Shown here in pieces: positions 62,958-64,000 of a DNA stretch of 64,000 nt (positions are counted from its first letter, which is position 1; each line of letters starts with the position of its first letter). The DNA lies in the IMG/VR virus record IMGVR_UViG_3300027708_000012, positions 281,370 to 345,369 of that record. One strand, 5' to 3'. The notes beneath the pieces are model-generated. The model saw only the letters and a list, made by a program, of their open reading frames with translations, did not search any database and was not told the DNA's origin. This stretch comes from a virus. The position numbers and the translations under genes were made by a program.

Positions 62958-64000
62958 TAGACAAATCCTGTTACCAAACTTGCGTAGTACACACTACCAG
63001 TGTAGGTAATGGTCAACATGTCAATGGAATCAACTGCGGTGCTTAGAGTTTTAAGTCCACCAGCAAACTTCATAGTACTAGTTAATGTGTAACTGCCACT
63101 GCCGCCTTGTGTAAGAATTAGCGTTACAGTTTGTCCAGTTTGTGGACTAGCAAATTCATTTATTGTAATGCTTCCAGTTAGTGTGACGTTTTGTATAGCA
63201 CCATTGGCCGCGTCTGGAGTAAATGTACTAGCAAACGTAGCATCATAAACTGTATCGCGAACATCTTTAACTAGTAAAGTAGGAGTAGAAATCACACCAT
63301 CAACGTTTAAACTCCTAGTAATACCAACACCACCCGCGATTATTAAGGCGCCCGTTGTACTAGAAGTTGATTGGGTATTGTTCGATACTGTTACAGCACC
63401 ACTGAATGTAGGAGCATCGTCAAATACAAGTTTACCAGTACCTGTAGCACCTGTTGAAGTAACACCTTCTACTGTGATGTGTCCGCTAAATGTTGGCGCA
63501 TTATCAAATACAAGTTTACCAGTACCTGTAGCACCTGTAGTGGTTACTCCTTCTATTGTTGGGTGTCCGCTAAATGTTGGCGCATTATCAAATACAAGTT
63601 TACCAGTACCTGTAGCACCTGTAGTGGTTACTCCTTCTATTGTTGGATGCCCACTAATAGTTAAGTTACCACTTGCAATCTCGGCAACTTTAACAGTGTT
63701 AGAATAAAACTGTATCTGTCCGTCACCTGCACTAAACATACCAGTATCAAGTCCGCCATCGCCTGTAAAGCTGTAGCCAGTAGTTCCATAGCTTCCTGCA
63801 CTGGCTAAGAACATCTTAGACGATAGCGTACCATCAGTGCCATTAAACAACCATTGCTTTGCGCTGCCTGCAGAAGTTGTCCCTGCTAATAGTTTAATGT
63901 TTCCACCTGTACTTTGAGCAAACAATACCAATGCTGTAGCAGAAAGTTCTTTAATGACAGCTTCAGTATAACTGTTTGTGGGTAATGATAATTCGCCATC
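62957..64000 (-). CDS. Tail-fibre protein with 28-residue repeats (N-terminus beyond window)
   Basis: The frame is open to the window edge, giving at least 347 C-terminal residues. It has four tandem 28-residue repeats around SGHPTIEGVTTTGATGTGKLVF, encoded by 84-bp DNA repeats at about 63390-63665, two of them nearly identical. Downstream is a beta-rich domain (TGALIIAGGVGITRSLNVDG and TVTLILTQGGSGSYTLTS) found in many phage fibres. Confidence 0.78.
   Translation of the reverse strand, partial: DGELSLPTNSYTEAVIKELSATALVLFAQSTGGNIKLLAGTTSAGSAKQWLFNGTDGTLSSKMFLASAGSYGTTGYSFTGDGGLDTGMFSAGDGQIQFYSNTVKVAEIASGNLTISGHPTIEGVTTTGATGTGKLVFDNAPTFSGHPTIEGVTTTGATGTGKLVFDNAPTFSGHITVEGVTSTGATGTGKLVFDDAPTFSGAVTVSNNTQSTSSTTGALIIAGGVGITRSLNVDGVISTPTLLVKDVRDTVYDATFASTFTPDAANGAIQNVTLTGSITINEFASPQTGQTVTLILTQGGSGSYTLTSTMKFAGGLKTLSTAVDSIDMLTITYTGSVYYASLVTGFV
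63400..63665 (-). repeat. 84-bp tandem repeats in a fibre gene
   Basis: Three to four direct copies, with the start of the shared block at 63487 recurring at 63571. The near identity at DNA level indicates recent duplication or gene conversion. Confidence 0.85.

Noticed and set aside
63400-63665. CRISPR or attachment-site repeats
   Set aside because: The 84-bp units are contiguous, in frame and encode a fibre repeat.

Overview
The window reads as a piece of a large T4-like myovirus (Caudoviricetes) genome from an environmental, probably aquatic, lytic phage. Phage hallmarks are a PAAR tail-spike tip protein, a phage tail lysozyme, several long repetitive tail-fibre genes, a class Ia ribonucleotide reductase with glutaredoxin, MazG-like and exonuclease genes, tight gene packing with ATGA overlaps, and more than 25 T4-type late-promoter octamers (NWWAAATA, most often NATAAATA) before structural and accessory genes. 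A second promoter class looks like host sigma70 (TTGACA-like, always 17 bp, TATAAT-like). The host is probably a Gram-negative proteobacterium: the phage carries genes for a periplasm (signal peptides, solute-binding protein, LpxH-like enzyme), bS21, ClpS, DnaK and a proteobacterial-style tmRNA tag. The exact host cannot be read from this sequence.

Layout: 1-1621 is the N-terminal part of an SF2 helicase (cut by the window edge). 1689-2085 is a circularly permuted two-piece tmRNA, followed on the same strand by cspA-like 2093-2296. 2405-3821 (+) carries a DUF4337-like membrane protein and a fatty-acid desaturase. 3823-12187 (-) carries tail lysozyme, an amidotransferase-like protein, small membrane proteins, glycosyltransferase, LpxH-like phosphatase, and two exported repeat-rich proteins. 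12248-15606 (-) is a four-gene overlapping operon for acidic amino-acid capture, uptake and racemisation. 15702-21555 (-) holds a nuclease-like candidate virion protein, a ClpS-heme oxygenase-bilin reductase operon, Hsp20 and DnaK. 21646-26736 holds MazG-like, exonuclease, bS21, membrane proteins and a SleB-type endolysin. 26809-30290 is an operon of carbamoyltransferase, IscU, flavin halogenase and IscA. 30304-35198 holds a histone-H1-like protein, PAAR, glutaredoxin and NrdAB. 35408-48921 is largely virion genes plus a diiron protein/acyl carrier pair and a tandem array of five paralogous small virion-type proteins. 49084-50774 (+) is a block of coupled microproteins, an alpha/beta hydrolase and phasin-like proteins. 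50853-64000 (-) is adhesin and tail-fibre genes.

The points that most deserve a second look are: the permuted tmRNA with a long precursor helix; two unrelated genes that both run into a -1 frame at an identical TCA AAA AAA AAG site; the amino-acid uptake/racemase operon; the ClpS-HO-bilin reductase operon beside Hsp20/DnaK; a set of late genes whose promoter sits only 4-8 nt before the start codon, implying leaderless mRNAs; a family of N-terminal MKIKELL-type tags resembling T4 capsid-targeting sequences; and a chain of five coupled 25-51 residue microproteins. No database searches were possible; functional names rest on motifs read by eye.
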